Shown here piece by piece: positions 26,186 to 39,469 of a DNA stretch of 64,000 nucleotides. A program made the position numbers and the translations under genes. The DNA lies in assembly GCA_020086605.1 (NCBI GenBank), contig JACBWW010000003.1, positions 7,460,287-7,524,286 on the forward strand, read 5' to 3'. The notes beneath the pieces are model-generated. The model was not told where the DNA came from, did no database searches, and saw nothing but the letters and a program-made list of their open reading frames with translations. This DNA is from Lanius collurio. Its lineage: Eukaryota > Chordata > Aves > Passeriformes > Laniidae. The stretch's first letter is position 1; each line of letters begins with the position of its first letter.

Positions 26186-28419
26186 ACTGTGGTCTCTTTG
26201 GTATGCTACTGCACAGAAAACTGTTTGGGATGTGTGTTTGGGATGATGTTACTTCTGGAGCTTGGTCAGATGAGATGCTAGGTCAAGGCTGTGCATAATG
26301 TTATATATTTGTGCTGAAATAAATAACGTGTCACGTGTTGCAGGATACTTGCTGATAGATGCTTGCTGAGAGGAGGTCTTCTCCTATGGTGTGGTGCTAA
26401 TTTCCTTCATGATCAAATCTGTGTTTGGAGAAAACCTATGTTATATATTTTATTTGAGAGAATACGAACCAGTGTAATCTGTTACATTCAGATTGGTTTA
26501 AATGAAGCATTATTTGTTTGTAGGTGCTGACAGTGTGTCCTGAACATTCAGAATTAGCATTCTTGCAGAATCATTTACTTGACAAATTAATTTTAATGTT
26601 GGTTGGTATTTTGTTTCTACAATGCAATTTTTTTTTAAAAAAATCTTAATAAAAGGTTTTTCCTTATATTTGCTTAAACTAATTTCTAACTAACTAAATT
26701 TCTTGCCATATAAGTAAGGGTATTGGCAAGTAGAAAAAAATAGGTGAAATACCTAATAAAAATTAACCTTTTACTCTTTTTCCTCTTGTTTTGACTTAAG
26801 TGTTTTGTGTTCTGCTTTCCTGCAGTCTTCTCAGGAAGGGAAGGGATAGAACTCCATTCAGTCTCTTCAATATACCTTTTCTGTTTGTTGCCTTCTTTTC
26901 TTTTCCAGTGGCATCTTGTCTGTTATTTTTTTATTCTATTATTATTATAATATGCTGTGCTATATAGTGCTTATAAGGATTGATAAAACCATCTAAAAAT
27001 GAAAGTTTTATGGAGGCTGGGGGAAAGGAGGCCGCAAGATCCCTGTCACTGGATGTGTTTAGTTGGAATGGGGAGCTCTGTGTTCTAATGCCTTCTCAAC
27101 AGATTGTACTGGTGATTGGCCAGTGACTTCAAGTACAGGAACAACCAGTGGAGCAAGGGATATTTCTGCCTTTGACAAGGGATGCTGAGATCTTCCAGGC
27201 ATCAGATTCTGCTCTGGGATTTTGCAGAGTTCATAATAGCATAGCATAATGCAGTTAATGCCGTCATAATGTAATACTGTACTTCAGCTGTCAAATCACC
27301 GGATTACGGGAGAATAAAAGGTTTATGGCATTTTGGAAGCCTGTAGGGCTTGACACATAGACTTTGTATCAACTAAATTGCATGTCTTTGATCATTTCTG
27401 ATTATGTCTCCTGCTGCTGTATGTAAGGAACAGGAGAGACCCTCTGAACGTGTCTTGCATGGAGCCCCCGAGGGAGCTGGCTCCACCAGGAGCAGGGTCC
27501 TTGGCTTCGATCCCAGCTTTGAGATCTGGTCTCAGCAGATGACAAGTTGTTCTGGGTTTTGCCCCGTGGGCTTGCTTTAACCAATTAGACTGCAAACTGT
27601 GGGCTGGTGGAACAGGTGCAGAGCTGCTGTCTTTGTGCAGGAGCCAGATGGCCAGTTAATTGTCCCCGTCGCTGAGTAAGACTTGGCCAAGTCTCCTGCT
27701 CAGTTCTCAATTCTTGGGTCTTGTGGCTCTAAGAAATTGAGAACTTCAGAGACAACTCTGAGCATCTGGACTTCTCTTAGTCATGATTTAATGTGGTTAG
27801 TTTCAAAGCTCAAAATGGTTCATAGCCTAATGTTGTTTTCTTAAAAGACAAAAGTTGCTTGATGCTTTCCTGCTGTAAAGATTTCTGATCTGAGCTGGGA
27901 AATCTTGCTTGTTACAATGTTATTAATACCAAGGTGACAGAAAAAAAGCTTTAAGTAGGAGCCCGTATTTCAAAGGATTGATTCTCTGGGGTTTTGCAAG
28001 GAGAACCTTAGTTGAGTTTCCTCTTATCAGGATGTTAGCTGAGGGGAGGAATTTTGAGGGGAGGAATATTTTGATTTCCTAAAGTTTTAAAAATCCTGTT
28101 TTAGAATAACTGGTTTTTGTTGTTAGGAAGAATTAAGAAATCATTATGTGAATGTGGTACTTAAGGGAAAGTGCTAGGCTTTAGGGCTTGTAAACTTGCT
28201 AAAAGAATTGCAAATTAGGTGTGTTTGCTTATCTGTATGCTTGTACTTATTCACTTGGTTTAATAACTGCAAATATAGTTTACCTGTAACCTCTTCATAT
28301 GAATATGAAGTTATATGAAGTTTTATGTAACTCAGTTGCTTTCTGTCAAGATAGTCCACTTTTATTACAGTAAGTCATTTTAGAAGATAGAACTGTGGGG
28401 TGTTAGAGGCAAAGGGTAA

Positions 28420-28489
28420 GACTAAGCAGAGTAATGATAATATGTTATTTGCAATGGACTAAGCAGAGTAATAATATGTTATTTGCAAT
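28420..28489. repeat. Two-copy tandem duplication of about 36 bp
   Basis: Unit 1 (28420-28455) and unit 2 (28457-28489) both begin GACTAAGCAGAGTAAT and end ATATGTTATTTGCAAT. Unit 2 lacks three bases (TGA type) present in unit 1. High identity suggests a recent duplication. Confidence 0.93.
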
Positions 28490-29519
28490 TGTAGGTAATT
28501 GAGGTAAAAAAGATGTCTAGGTATTTCCAGCAGGCCACCATTTCTGTTCAGTGCTAAAACGGAAGTCTCTGGGTCTAGAGTGACTATGAAGTCCCATGTT
28601 GATTCAAACTACTTGAGTTAGACTGTCAGTCAAATCACAAGTAGCCTACATATGGAAAGAATCAAATATATAGGTTAATAAAGTACAGCTATTTAAGTTT
28701 TTGTATTCAGAGTTCATGGATTCTAATCTGCATTTATTTTAAGATTTTTTTTTTTATCCATCATGCTCCACCTGTTTTGTTCGGTCCTGGATCTGATTCA
28801 CACAGCTTTTTTTAGTATTGTTTTGTCTGTGGCTCTGGCAGTACCAATTCTACCCAGATGTTACATATCCTATGGATTGTGCTGCCTCTAGGGGAGAAGG
28901 TGAAGAGCTTTGCACGGTCTGTCTGAAGTGCTTCTGTCTGAAGTCTCCATTGCACAGCAGATGAATAATACCAGAAAGTCTGCCCAAGTGTACCTGCTCC
29001 TGCTTTTTTTATGATTAAATACCAGCAAGAGAAGGACAGTGGAAATAGCTTCTTGTTTACACACAGGTTTCTCTCCAGTTATATTCTCTGCCTAGAGAAG
29101 CAGCTGACAGTAGTTGGTGCAACTTTGTTTTACAGTTGCCCACGACTCCTTTAATTCCTGCCTGCCTATAGAATTGAGGCATGGATTTTAGCCTTCACAA
29201 CACATATGCAGTGATGTAAAATTCTATTTATGTGCAGAGGGTTACTAAGTAACAGTTGCTGAGAGAAATGCAGTCTTTAACTGTGTGACGTCCGTGCACT
29301 TAAAATCGCCAGCCAAGTAGTGCATTAACACAGATTTTGCACATTAATGTGATGGGATTTGCTGTTGGCAGTGTGAACAAAATGCTGGAAAAACAAAATT
29401 GTAGTTCAAGGAGTTGTACTCTCCGTAGCCTGACCCTGTGGACAGGAGGCAAAACTCAGTTTTTGCCCTTCTACCTCATCTTCTCCATACCATACCATCA
29501 TTAAGGACCCTGATATATT

Positions 29520-30025
29520 TCATAGAATCAGAATATCCTGAGTTGGAAGGCACCCACCAAGTCTAGCTCCTGGCCCTGCACAGGACATGACCAAGAATAT
29601 CCCACTGTGTGCCTGAAAGTGTTGTCCAGACATTTCTTAACTCTCTCAGGCGTGGTTTGTCCAGTGCCTAGCTACCTACCTAGGTGAAGAACCTTCTCCT
29701 AATACCCAGCCTAAACCTCCCCTGACACAACTTCAGGCCATTCTCTTGGGTCTGGTCACTGATCAGCAGAGACGAGATCAGTGTTGGCGTCATTTGCCAG
29801 CTTTCAGTCAACTGGAACCTTTCTAGATTTCCAAGACAGTTGAAGAATCATTGAGGGAGGTCTCACAGTGACATCAGGCAGCTCCTTGAGTATCCTGGGA
29901 TGAATCCCATCAGGCTCCATAAACTTGAAGGGATCCAGCTGAAGAAGCAAGTCCCCCACGGGTTCAGCTTGGCTGGGAGTTTATCATTCTCATGGTCATG
30001 GCCCTTCAGTTCAGGACTATGGAGG
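29520..30025 (-). mobile_element. CR1 LINE, minus orientation, with internal deletion
   Basis: The 3' end lies at the low coordinate. CATAGAATCAGAATATCCTG followed by GAGTTGGAAGG, CTGGCCCTGCACAGGACA, GAAGAACCTTCTCCTAATA and CTCTTGGGTCTGGTCACTGA match the reverse complement of a bird CR1 3'UTR. From about 29800 to 30025 the reverse complement encodes a decayed piece of CR1 reverse transcriptase, readable as EPDGIHPRILKELPDV and then SWKSRKVP. The sequence between these two parts of a full-length CR1 is missing, so the copy is 5'-truncated and internally deleted. It is not able to move. Confidence 0.85.
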
Positions 30026-31799
30026 TTCTATTTTAAATATTTGTGTGTATTTTAATATTTGTTTGACTTTTGTGTGCGTATTTGTATTTATATCTATATC
30101 TACCTATACATAAAAAGGATTCCACATGTTACTGGTTTGCTTTGCATGTGTACCTTCCTTCAGGGGGAGGAAAGTTGAAGGTCAAACAAACAAAAAGAGT
30201 TGGAGATAGATTGGGTGTTCATAGTAAAAGGAGAAATTTCCCTTGAGCTGTGACTCAAGTGTGTCTCTTCTATTAACTGTTTGCTTCTAATTTTGCAAGG
30301 TCTATTAAAGGATTTGTTTTTTCTAAGGATTTTTTTTTCAAGAAGTGTTACTTGGGAAAGGTCATATGTCTAGCCTTGAAAATAAGCTTTTGTATTGAAA
30401 AAGATTCTACTTAAGTGATCAACGTTGCCTTTAAGTCACACCTAATATGACCTAGCAGTAGGGCTTTGCATGGAGGACCTTTATATGCTGATAAAGATGA
30501 TTTGTTGAACTTTTATGAAGTCCTACAACTTTTAACTCATTTCTCTATTACCAGGCTCCTTTTTGCCTGAAAATACTTGGAGGATAGGGAGAAGTGTGCA
30601 TGTATGTAAATAATTATTGCGCTGGGAATGTAACATGAGCTTATTAGGTTGTGTGTTTACTCACTGTGGCTTATGGAGATCTTCATTTCAGTGAGGTTCT
30701 TATGTTAATGATACCATTATGTCAGAGTACATAAAAGATGGGCAAAAATAATTTTTATAATGAAGTCTTTTTATAAAAGTGCTATAAATATCTATCAGGC
30801 ATATCTAGTCATTACTTTCTTGGAATTTTATGATGATGTTTTAGGTGAATCCAAGGATGTTACTTGTTTATTGCTGAAAAACGAATTATGGCCAGGAGTT
30901 GATCTTATGTTATTTACCTGGGCTCTTCAGTAACCAGCATTGCCACTATCATGTGAATAGTATTGTAATTTGTCAACTACGCAAAATTTCTTTGTTTATT
31001 CACTTACGACAATTGTTTTTTTAGTTTATTTTCTTGCTCTTCCTATGAAAATTTAAAAATATCCCAGCAAACCAGGTGAAAACCAAACATAGTGATACCA
31101 TCTCTGTAAAAGTGTGTGTTGATTTCTTTTCCTGGCATTGTACAGTCTTTTCACATTTTTGATGGGCTATAATTCTCAAGTACTGTCTGACTTCAATTTT
31201 TGCCCATGTTTGAGAGAGTGTAGCATCTGAGGGTTTCTGTAGTCTTTCATACAGTTCACTCATTTAAGTTTTGAGCCCTGAAACCCTTCCCCCTGGAGAG
31301 AAATAGGTCCTGAATTCTTCATTGTTCAGTCAAGCTCCTGTTTTTCTGTAACTCTTTGTCATCAGCTATGACCGTTCAAGTGGTTTGAAACTGATGTATT
31401 AGCCACAGCTTTTTCCTTGGGAAGCAGTCCTTGCTGGTGGAAGCACTAACTCTGAGCAAAGTATCTTTAGAGTCTAGAAGAAGCAAAGCAGAACAAAGGG
31501 AGAAAAATTGTCACACAATTTATTTATCTATTCTTCCAAAGCCTTTTCTTGTTGCTCCATAGGGGCTCATGTGTTTCTTTTCTCTCATATGCCCAGGTTC
31601 AGGCGAACTAGAGTTAAACCTATTTGCCAATAGCTCCTGCCTTTGCCATGTGCTTTAGGAGCTGCTCATTAGTTCCAAACACCTGTAATGCAACCATTTA
31701 TAGTTACTTAACTAGAATGGATGCAAAAAATAACTGGAACCTTTTCTGCAAAGCTACTTCCAGGCCATTTGGCCCCTGCCGATCCTAGTGAATGGATGT

Positions 31800-32300
31800 A
31801 ACCCAGTTCAGCCCACAGAGTTTTGCATGTGCCTTTATTGGACTTCTGATATCCTTGTCAGTTTTCTTTTGTAGCCTGTCAAGGTCCCTCTGAGGAGCAC
31901 CTCTGTGTACTGACCAGTCCCCCAGTTTATTATATTCTGGGTTTTTAATAATGACATTAAATTATATTGGCCTGAGTGTTGATCCCTGCTTCTGACTGAC
32001 TGACAGCTGGACTCTGTGCCATTGATTGCCATCCTCTGAGCATGGTGGTCCAGCCAGTTACCCATCCCTTGTATTCCACCTACCCAGACTTTATCTTCTT
32101 GGTTTGACTAGAAGGGTAGAGTGGCAGACTGTGGGAGGCTGTGTCATAGGCTGTGCTAAAGTCGGGGGATATGATGTCATGCTTTTCCCCTCCTCCCCAA
32201 ACCCCATAATTTCATCACAGAAGGTTATCATGGGGTTAGTCAAATACCATTTGCCCTTGATAAATCCAAACAGGCTGTTCCCACACACCTTCTATTCATG
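31800..32300 (-). mobile_element. CR1 LINE fragment (ORF2 3' part), minus orientation
   Basis: The + strand shows, in order, GTCAAGGTCCCTCTGAGGAG near 31879, GTTGATCCCTGCTTCTGACT near 31978, AGCTGGACTCTGTGCCATTG near 32005 and GGTCCAGCCAGTTACCCATC near 32047. AAAGTCGGGGGATATGATGT near 32158 and TTTCATCACAGAAGGTTATC with GGTTAGTCAAATACCATTTG near 32209-32255 follow. This is the reverse complement of the CR1 ORF2 C-terminal region. It is diverged and has no intact frame; the 119-codon + strand frame at 32026-32385 is accidental. Confidence 0.85.
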
Positions 32301-32755
32301 GAGAAAAATTACTGTTAAAACTGTTATGTCATCTGCCTTTAATAAAAAGAGAAAAACAGCTAAGCATTTGAAATGCCATGTATAAAGTGTATGTCTCATT
32401 TTACCGATGCATTATCACCCCTTCAGTCTTAACGCAGAGGTTTCTATTGAGTGCAAAATGTACCTACCTTTGACAATCTTTTATGCTTCACTAAAGTATT
32501 GCACTTCTGAATTATTGAAAAAAAAAAATACTGAGGCCTTCTTTCAGGACAAATCCACATAAAAGAGGAAAGAGATGTGAAGTGCGCTTTCTAGTTGTAT
32601 GATTCTTGATTTCTTGAAACCTTTCTAGAAAGATGGACAATTGTCATATATTTACAAAGTCTTGACAGATTGATAGCAGCCTGTATATTGTAACAGTACA
32701 GAGTTAATGTTGAGTAGACACAGAAGAAATGGCAGTGTTGTCTGGCTGAGCTGTC

Positions 32756-32834
32756 AGTTGGGTTTTTGTTTGATTTGTTTGTTGTTTTGGGTTTAGAGGG
32801 GATTTTTGGGGGAGTTTTGGGGTTTTTTTGGTTA
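32756..32834. repeat. G/T-rich low-complexity tract
   Basis: Irregular T runs and GGG/GGGG groups with few A and no long C, of the same style as the tract at 136-192. Confidence 0.85.
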
Positions 32835-33047
32835 AATAGCTATAAAAGAGTAAAGATCTAAAAATTAGGCACTGGAAGAAAAGGTGGAAGCTGAAGAAAA
32901 GAACAAGTGTTCCTGCCTGGAGTTGGAGACATTCCCAGACAGTGAATAGGTACGCTTGCTGGTAGTGCTTCATGCTCCCCCCCAGAGCCCAGGGCTTGCA
33001 CAGATGATGACTATAAATAGTGCAAAGTAGCACTTATTTAAATCACC

Positions 33048-33066
33048 TTTTTTTTTTTTTTTTTTT
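33048..33066. repeat. Poly-T run (19 T)
   Basis: Nineteen consecutive T residues, about 110 bp before a CR1 copy. Confidence 0.95.
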
Positions 33067-33171
33067 AAACACAGAGCTCTTGAATTTCAATGTGATATCT
33101 CTCCTGAAGATGTGCAGAGTTCTTACCAGAACCACACTAATGAATCAAATTCTGATAAATTGAATCATCTC

Positions 33172-33455
33172 TGTAGTGACCAGTCACAGGACCCAAGGTG
33201 ATTGCCTGAAGTTGTGTCAGGGGAGGTTTAGGTTGGATATTAGAAAAAAGTTCCTCACCCAGAGGGTATTTGGGCACTGGAACAGGCTCCCCAGGGAAGT
33301 GGTCACAGTACCAAGCCTGACAGAGTTCAAGGAGCATTTGGACAGTGATCTCAGGCACATGGTGTGATTCTGGGGGATGGTCCTGTGCAGGGCCTGGAGC
33401 TGGATGATCTTTGTGAGTCCCTTCCAACTCAGCATATTGAATGATTCTGAGATCT
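33172..33455 (+). mobile_element. CR1 LINE 3' end, plus orientation
   Basis: The sequence reads as a bird CR1 3' end: GGGGAGGTTTAGGTTGGATA near 33221, AAAAAGTTCCTCACCCAGAG, CACTGGAACAGGCTCCCCAG, GACAGAGTTCAAGGAGCATT, GGTCCTGTGCAGGGCCTGGA and CCCTTCCAACTCAGCATATT, ending in ATGATTCTGAG. The terminal ATGATTCT is the short CR1 tail repeat. The copy is 5'-truncated and relatively well preserved. The 63-residue frame at 33176-33367 comes from the element. Confidence 0.93.
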
Positions 33456-35105
33456 TTTAAAATTAAAGTTTCTCTTTGGTTTTTAGTTCACTGAGTGATA
33501 AACTGGCTGCTCAGATTGTATTTCTGGTCTTAACCATTTCTCTTGCCTGTACATGCACATGAGCGTTTCAATGTCATCACTTCTGATATTTATTTACATT
33601 GGTATTAGAGAAAATAGACACTTATCTTAAAATCAGTTGGAGATTTATATTGCTTGATCTTCCTCAGGTTTATTTTCTTTGTATATTCTTTATGTATTTC
33701 TTTATCTATTTGGAAAATGGTAGCTACAACTGTTTAAAACAATACCATCCCTCCAACAAATCTAGAAGTGTTCCCGAAAAACAGGATTGTGTATAGTGCA
33801 GATGGGGTCTTTCTTATTCAGTTATTAGATTGGCTGCTCATGCTTTGCAAAAGGTATGAGAGCAGCCTTATGAACTATTTATGTTATGGAGCATGTATCT
33901 TATCATGTTGGCCATCTGAAGACACTTTGGATAGGTGCTTACTGACTGCAGTCCTTTTTTTGTGGTGTACAGAAATGGCAGCAATTAACTCCACAGGAAA
34001 ACCTTCCCTACTTCCAGGTGAGTAATAGTAGGTATTTGCTGATGAATCAGGTGTCACCTGGGACTGAAGGAGCACTGAGTCTGAGATCTGAGTGAGTAAT
34101 TTCCTTGGGCTCTCAAGATTTGTCTTACCACTAGTTCAGTGTGGTAAGCAGCAATAGTTAACTCAAGATGACTATTTCTGAAAGGGAGGTACATGTTAAA
34201 TTACTGATATATGAGGGGAAATGTAACATTTTAGCTGTACTCCTTGCATATGAAACTACCAATATCTGTTAGAAACTCACCACATTGTTTTCTGGAATTT
34301 TGGAAAAACATTAATCATTGCATATCTGGCATGCCCACATCTGCATGTTACAGTCTGGGCTGCATTTATTGTTAAGTGTGCACCAGAGGAGGGCACCAAA
34401 ATCTGGAGGTGTTAGTGCCACTGGTATAATAAACCAGTGGGTGGCCTGGTAGCCAGAACCGATGAGGTCATGTTCTGAGTGACAGCCCCTAAAATGTCTG
34501 GAAGCTGCAGTGTGATCAGATGCTCTGACTGAGTTTTCAATAGGTGCTCATTAAAGTGTACTTACCCCACAACTTCATAAATATTCTGATATTATTGCTG
34601 CTGACTGAAACAATGCATTCTCTGTTTCCTTGTAGCTTACTTCTAGCTTTAGAGGACTTTCATTTACCAGTTGTGGGGCAACAAGTGAAATTCGCTTCTG
34701 CTGTTCATTAACATCCAGATCTTTGGGATTTGTTGTTGTTGTTTTCCCCCTCACAGTGGTCAATACAATTTGGATGCTAATTTAGACATTTTCAACAGGC
34801 TGAAAATAAACTATTAAAATGTCATCTCTCTGGGCAAGTTTGGGTAAACAATTGGGTTTGTTGTATTTTTTTTTCCCAAATATTTTGCCTCTGAGGCTTA
34901 GTTATTCCCTTCTGAGATGGGAAAGTTCACCTGTTGACTATGTAGGTTAGTATTTCAATGTGCAGTTTCATATATGTGTTACAATGGTCCATTTTTCTTC
35001 TAATATTGGTGCAGTTGTAACTCTGCACAGTAGTTTTTGTGACAGTGCCTCCGTGTTGGCTTAAAGCATGGAGGGGAACATTGTTCTCCTGTTTGTTTTC
35101 AGAAA

Positions 35106-35165
35106 ATATGGTGGGTTGACCCTGGCTGGACTCCCAGTGCCTACCAAAGCTGCTCTATCACATGT
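35106..35165 (+). mobile_element. Possible avian LTR-type repeat fragment
   Basis: The stretch TGGTGGGTTGACCCTGGCTG, followed by GACTCCCAGTGCCTACCAAA and GCTGCTCTATCAC, resembles the start of a common bird interspersed repeat that I believe is an endogenous-retrovirus LTR. Only about 60 bp is recognisable and no partner LTR or coding part is visible. The family name is not certain. Confidence 0.45.
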
Positions 35166-38100
35166 TTAGTGCATATGCTGCTCCTCTGTTCCTGGTAAAG
35201 GATGCAGAAGTCAAAGCAAGCAGTGAATGGGAGCAGTTTCTATTTGTGTTGTGAGAATCTGAGAGATTTGTGTTCTGTTGCTGTGGAATTTCTTCCTTGT
35301 TGTTGGAGTGTATTGGTTTTGGTTAATTTTTTTGACATTCTCCTGAATTGGGTTCCATAGCTTCAGTGTTAATTAGGTGCATTGTTTTGAGATATTTATT
35401 TTATGTCAGTCTTTCTGGTTCAGTTTAGACAGTTTCTTGAAAAATGACTGACAGCTAGAATATTTCTGAAATCAGTTAATCTCCTCTTTAGATTTTGCAT
35501 TTTGTGGTTGTTAAGGTAGCTAGGAAAAATGAGGAAGGGATCCTCATTGTGCTTTCTTCAAGCGTCTTAAGCAAAACTGTAAATTAATTTTAATAGGTGT
35601 TCTGAAGTTGCTCTTTATGCAATATTTACCTGAATATTTTTTACATTTCCTTGTATATTCTTTGTCTCTTAGGTGCTATCTCTCAGGATTTTTCTCTGTG
35701 TTCTAGTAAGTAGTCTTATTTATGTACCATTGACAGCTATCTAACAGATTAGATAGCAGTTGATTACTACTCGAAAGGCTTACAGTGGCCTGCTGAAAGA
35801 AAGGTCAGCATGATTTGGACATCAGATGAACAAATTCCTGGGATGGTATTGTGGCTTTCTGAAGAGGTAGCTGTTCCTGTGATTTTAAAGTAAATATTAG
35901 CTTTTATCATTCTCTTACTTCCTGCTGGTTGACTTGCGTGAGAATTGAAGTTGCTGAGAGTTTGTGGGCAAGGTCTAGCTCTTAAAATGATCTATAAAAA
36001 AATATTTGCAAGATGACTAACACTGGTGAGAAACTTCTTGTAATGTCTTTGGTGAGGTATGGTAAGTGAGGTAAGTTTTGGTTTTTAAGCATGTTGAGAA
36101 ACAGACTCCTTTGGAGACTTTCATATGGTTCTAAAAACTAACAAGTACTTCACAGTGGTCCCTCTTTCCTGTCTTTTTATATCCAAGGTCATTCTGTAAG
36201 GTGCAACTGCAGTTCTGTGCGTGCTGTCTTTCCCTCTCATGTATTTTCTCTTTTAGGAGAGAGATTTGGGTCCATGGTGTTGTGGTGGTGCTGGTGGGGC
36301 TTGTGAAATCCTTAGACTATTACCCTCTACTGCTGCTCTTCCACGTGGGCACCCTTGATACTGATAGGGAGGTCCTGAGACTGGTCATATGGCTCTGGGT
36401 GTGAGGAGCAAGGGCACAGGAGACAAGGTTTTCTCCCTGATGCTCCCAGTGAGGGTGTAGGGCTTGAAAAGAAGTGAATGGGTGCTGGAGGTCAGCAGCT
36501 GGTTGCACAACAGGCATTTTGCTTTTACAACCAAGGAGACCCTCTCTCAGGGTCAAGGACTGCCCAGAAGAGATTGAATCTACCTGACCAAGTCAGGCAA
36601 AAGCTTCTTTGCCACTAGGCTGGCCAAGCTGGTGAGGAAAAACATAAAGGAAAAATAAAGGGAGAAAGAGATGACAGCCCACAGACAAGTGAGGAAGGGC
36701 ACAGGATGAAGCAAACAAGAACCTTGGAAAAAACGTAACAGGGCTGAAGGCAGAGGTTAGTTCCATGAACTATCAAGGAAATATTCAGTTTTGCCTAGAG
36801 TCCTTAACATTCCTGGTGAGTCTTCATTCAACTCAAAGTTTTGAAAAAACTTTGTATCTAATGTTTGTAGCAGGTATTTTGGAGTGTTTTTTTTTCTTTT
36901 TTTCCTTTTCCCTTTTTTTTTAATATAGTCTTATAGTGAGGAACTGTTTTTGACACAGTAGTATACTGCTAAAATGATCCTTGATAATATGATAAATGTC
37001 TTTCCTTATCTTCACATATTGTATGCTTGATATTTTTTTAAAATGTACTTAAGTGGGAGTCAAAAGATGTCATGCCACTGTTTTACATCTATACAAACTG
37101 TTTTGTGCCTTTATCAGTTTCCTTTAACTAAAAAAAAAAAACCAAAAAACTTGCTTCCATGACAACTGTATTTCAAAGCTATTATCTGAAAAACAATCTT
37201 TATTTACACTTTGAAAAAGGCAGTTGTGTTGATTATTGTGTAAATATTGACCCTGCAAGTCTTGACATTTGAAAATATTTTCTTCTAAGTGGTGTTTGTG
37301 CGTTTATTTACACTACGCAGAGGACCTCTGTTCATTCTGGTAGCACAGAGCAATAAAACTCATTTACTTTCAAGATCATGCATTTAACATTGACCTATTT
37401 AAGTCAGACAGGGAAGTGGAAAGTAATTTTCTGACAGATACATGCAAATGAAGGCCTCATTTTCTATGGTGGCAGCTTCGCCCTTAACCAGGCGTTACAT
37501 AGGAAATCTTCTTTTCCCATACAGACTGGAGTGAGGGAGGCTCTGTGGTGGCTTGGACCCAAGAGCTGGTTCGGTTCTGTCTTCTCCCTTTCTCTCACTT
37601 TATGTTACTAAGATGGATTATTTTTAGCCCCTCTTTTGCCCCTTGTCAGGTTCCTTGAGGGCCCAAAAAGTGTTAGGAGCAGCCCAGCTTGTAGGGTTGG
37701 TTAAGAGGGAGGACACATGCTGTGGAGAGTCAAGGTTGTGATCTTGGCAGGAGAGCATGCTAATGAGGAGCTGAAATGTCTGGGTCAAAATACCTTGGCA
37801 CTTTAGAAAGGCAAAAGCGTCTTTTTAACAACCCACCACCCCCAAAAAACCTAAGCTCTTTTTGGACAACATCTAAGAAACATCGGTTAATTTTCTTTTG
37901 TCACAGTTCAGACACATTGATCAGTACTGCGGTCAGAATATGCTTTGAACCTACAAATCTTGCAGCTAAATATAATGTATTTTAGTATCAGGCAACTTGG
38001 ATGTGCAGTTTTTCTTAGCTTTGGCCTAGAAATACACTTCATGAGGCTAGAGACTTCCAAGTGACCTAAAGCACTATTAATGTGCTGGAAAAAGAGTCCC

Positions 38101-39305
38101 TTTTCAAATTAACTGCTTGATGTTAAATTTAATTCTCCTTTTAATTCTTGGTAAATAAAAGTATATTTTGCTTTTTAAATGCTGAAAAATATGTTGATAG
38201 TTCTTAGGGAGTTGAAGGGATGTAATTTTGAATTTAAAGTGCTTTTTACATAGCCGCTTTTGAGCTTTCTTTCCTCATGAGCTAAAGACTTGGAAGTGAA
38301 AATTAAATTAAAGAAGTTGAAAATTCATGTTTGGTGTGCGCTGGCAATTGTTTCAGAGTGTGTTTCATACTTACGAAGCTCAAAGGGGATTTGAATTAGT
38401 CTGTATCTTTTGCCCACTGTGAGTAGAATAGCAAGAAAGTGTTTTAAAGTTGTCTCCTGTTTTTAGCTTCTTTTTGTAACCTCAGAGAAAGCACTGTAAA
38501 GGTATTTTTATTACTCAAGCAAGCCAGCCTGCCACCATGTTGAGAAAATGACCCAGACACATATTCTGTGTAATTATTTTGCATACTGAAGGACTGGTTC
38601 ATGCACGTCATGGAATTAGGAATAAAATACCAGAAGGGAAGTTCTGGTTTCCCTGCAGCCTGGTTTGCTGTTGGGGAACTGAGCAGAGCTCACCTGTTGT
38701 GTTGGGTGCCGAGTTCCTGCTGTGCCTGTTTATTTGGCACAGTTGTGCTTCAGCTCTTTGTAGCCCCCACAGTCACATGTTCCACTCTGCTCCTGCAGAC
38801 CTGTGGAGTCAACAATTTATGTTGACAAGGGAAACCTCATGTGTTTTCTCTTAACAACGGCAACATTGGCTGCAGAGTCAGGGTATCAACTGTGTTGGGA
38901 TTCTGTCAAAAATACCTGTCCACTCTCAACTGGAGTACTGCAAAAGCCAGAAGATTTTTACACCTGGGGGCTGAGAAAAGGTGTTTTGCTGGTAATGCAG
39001 CAGAAAGGTTTATCTCTGATAGTTGTTTGCTGTTCTTTGGCTTTACACTTTTACAGTGAATATTTCTGAGATGTGGAGGGGGGTCCACCGCAACACTGAG
39101 ATGCTCTGTAACAGCTTTTATTTTATAATATATTTCACTCAAAATACTTTCAAGATAATGGAAGCAGGAAAATAAGATATAATGGAAATTATTATTTTTT
39201 TAAACTTCTTTGAGACACTCTGAATATCCTCTAGTTCCTGGGATAGTGCAGACATCCTTGAGTGTAATGAACCAGATTTGGACATTGCTTCAGGCATAAT
39301 TTCTC

Positions 39306-39320
39306 TTTTTTTTTTTTTTT
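39306..39320. repeat. Poly-T run (15 T)
   Basis: Fifteen consecutive T residues following TTCTC. Confidence 0.9.
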
Positions 39321-39469
39321 CCAACAACCATAAGCATCAGGCAAATGCAGCAGTGCAGCTTCACACTGCCAGTGGTTGGTGGGACTCTGGAAAAGGACCG
39401 TAGCCTTTCCTCTGCCTATCATGGAGTTGGGTAACTGCTGCACTGAATCCTGGTTTGGAACGATGTAGT

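Noticed and set aside
32026..32385. 119-codon plus-strand frame
   Set aside because: It is the antisense of a CR1 ORF2 fragment and continues into unrelated DNA.
34378..34400. CACCAGAGGAGGGCACC as a possible CTCF site
   Set aside because: It needs an inserted base relative to the CTCF core, and the surroundings give no other support.
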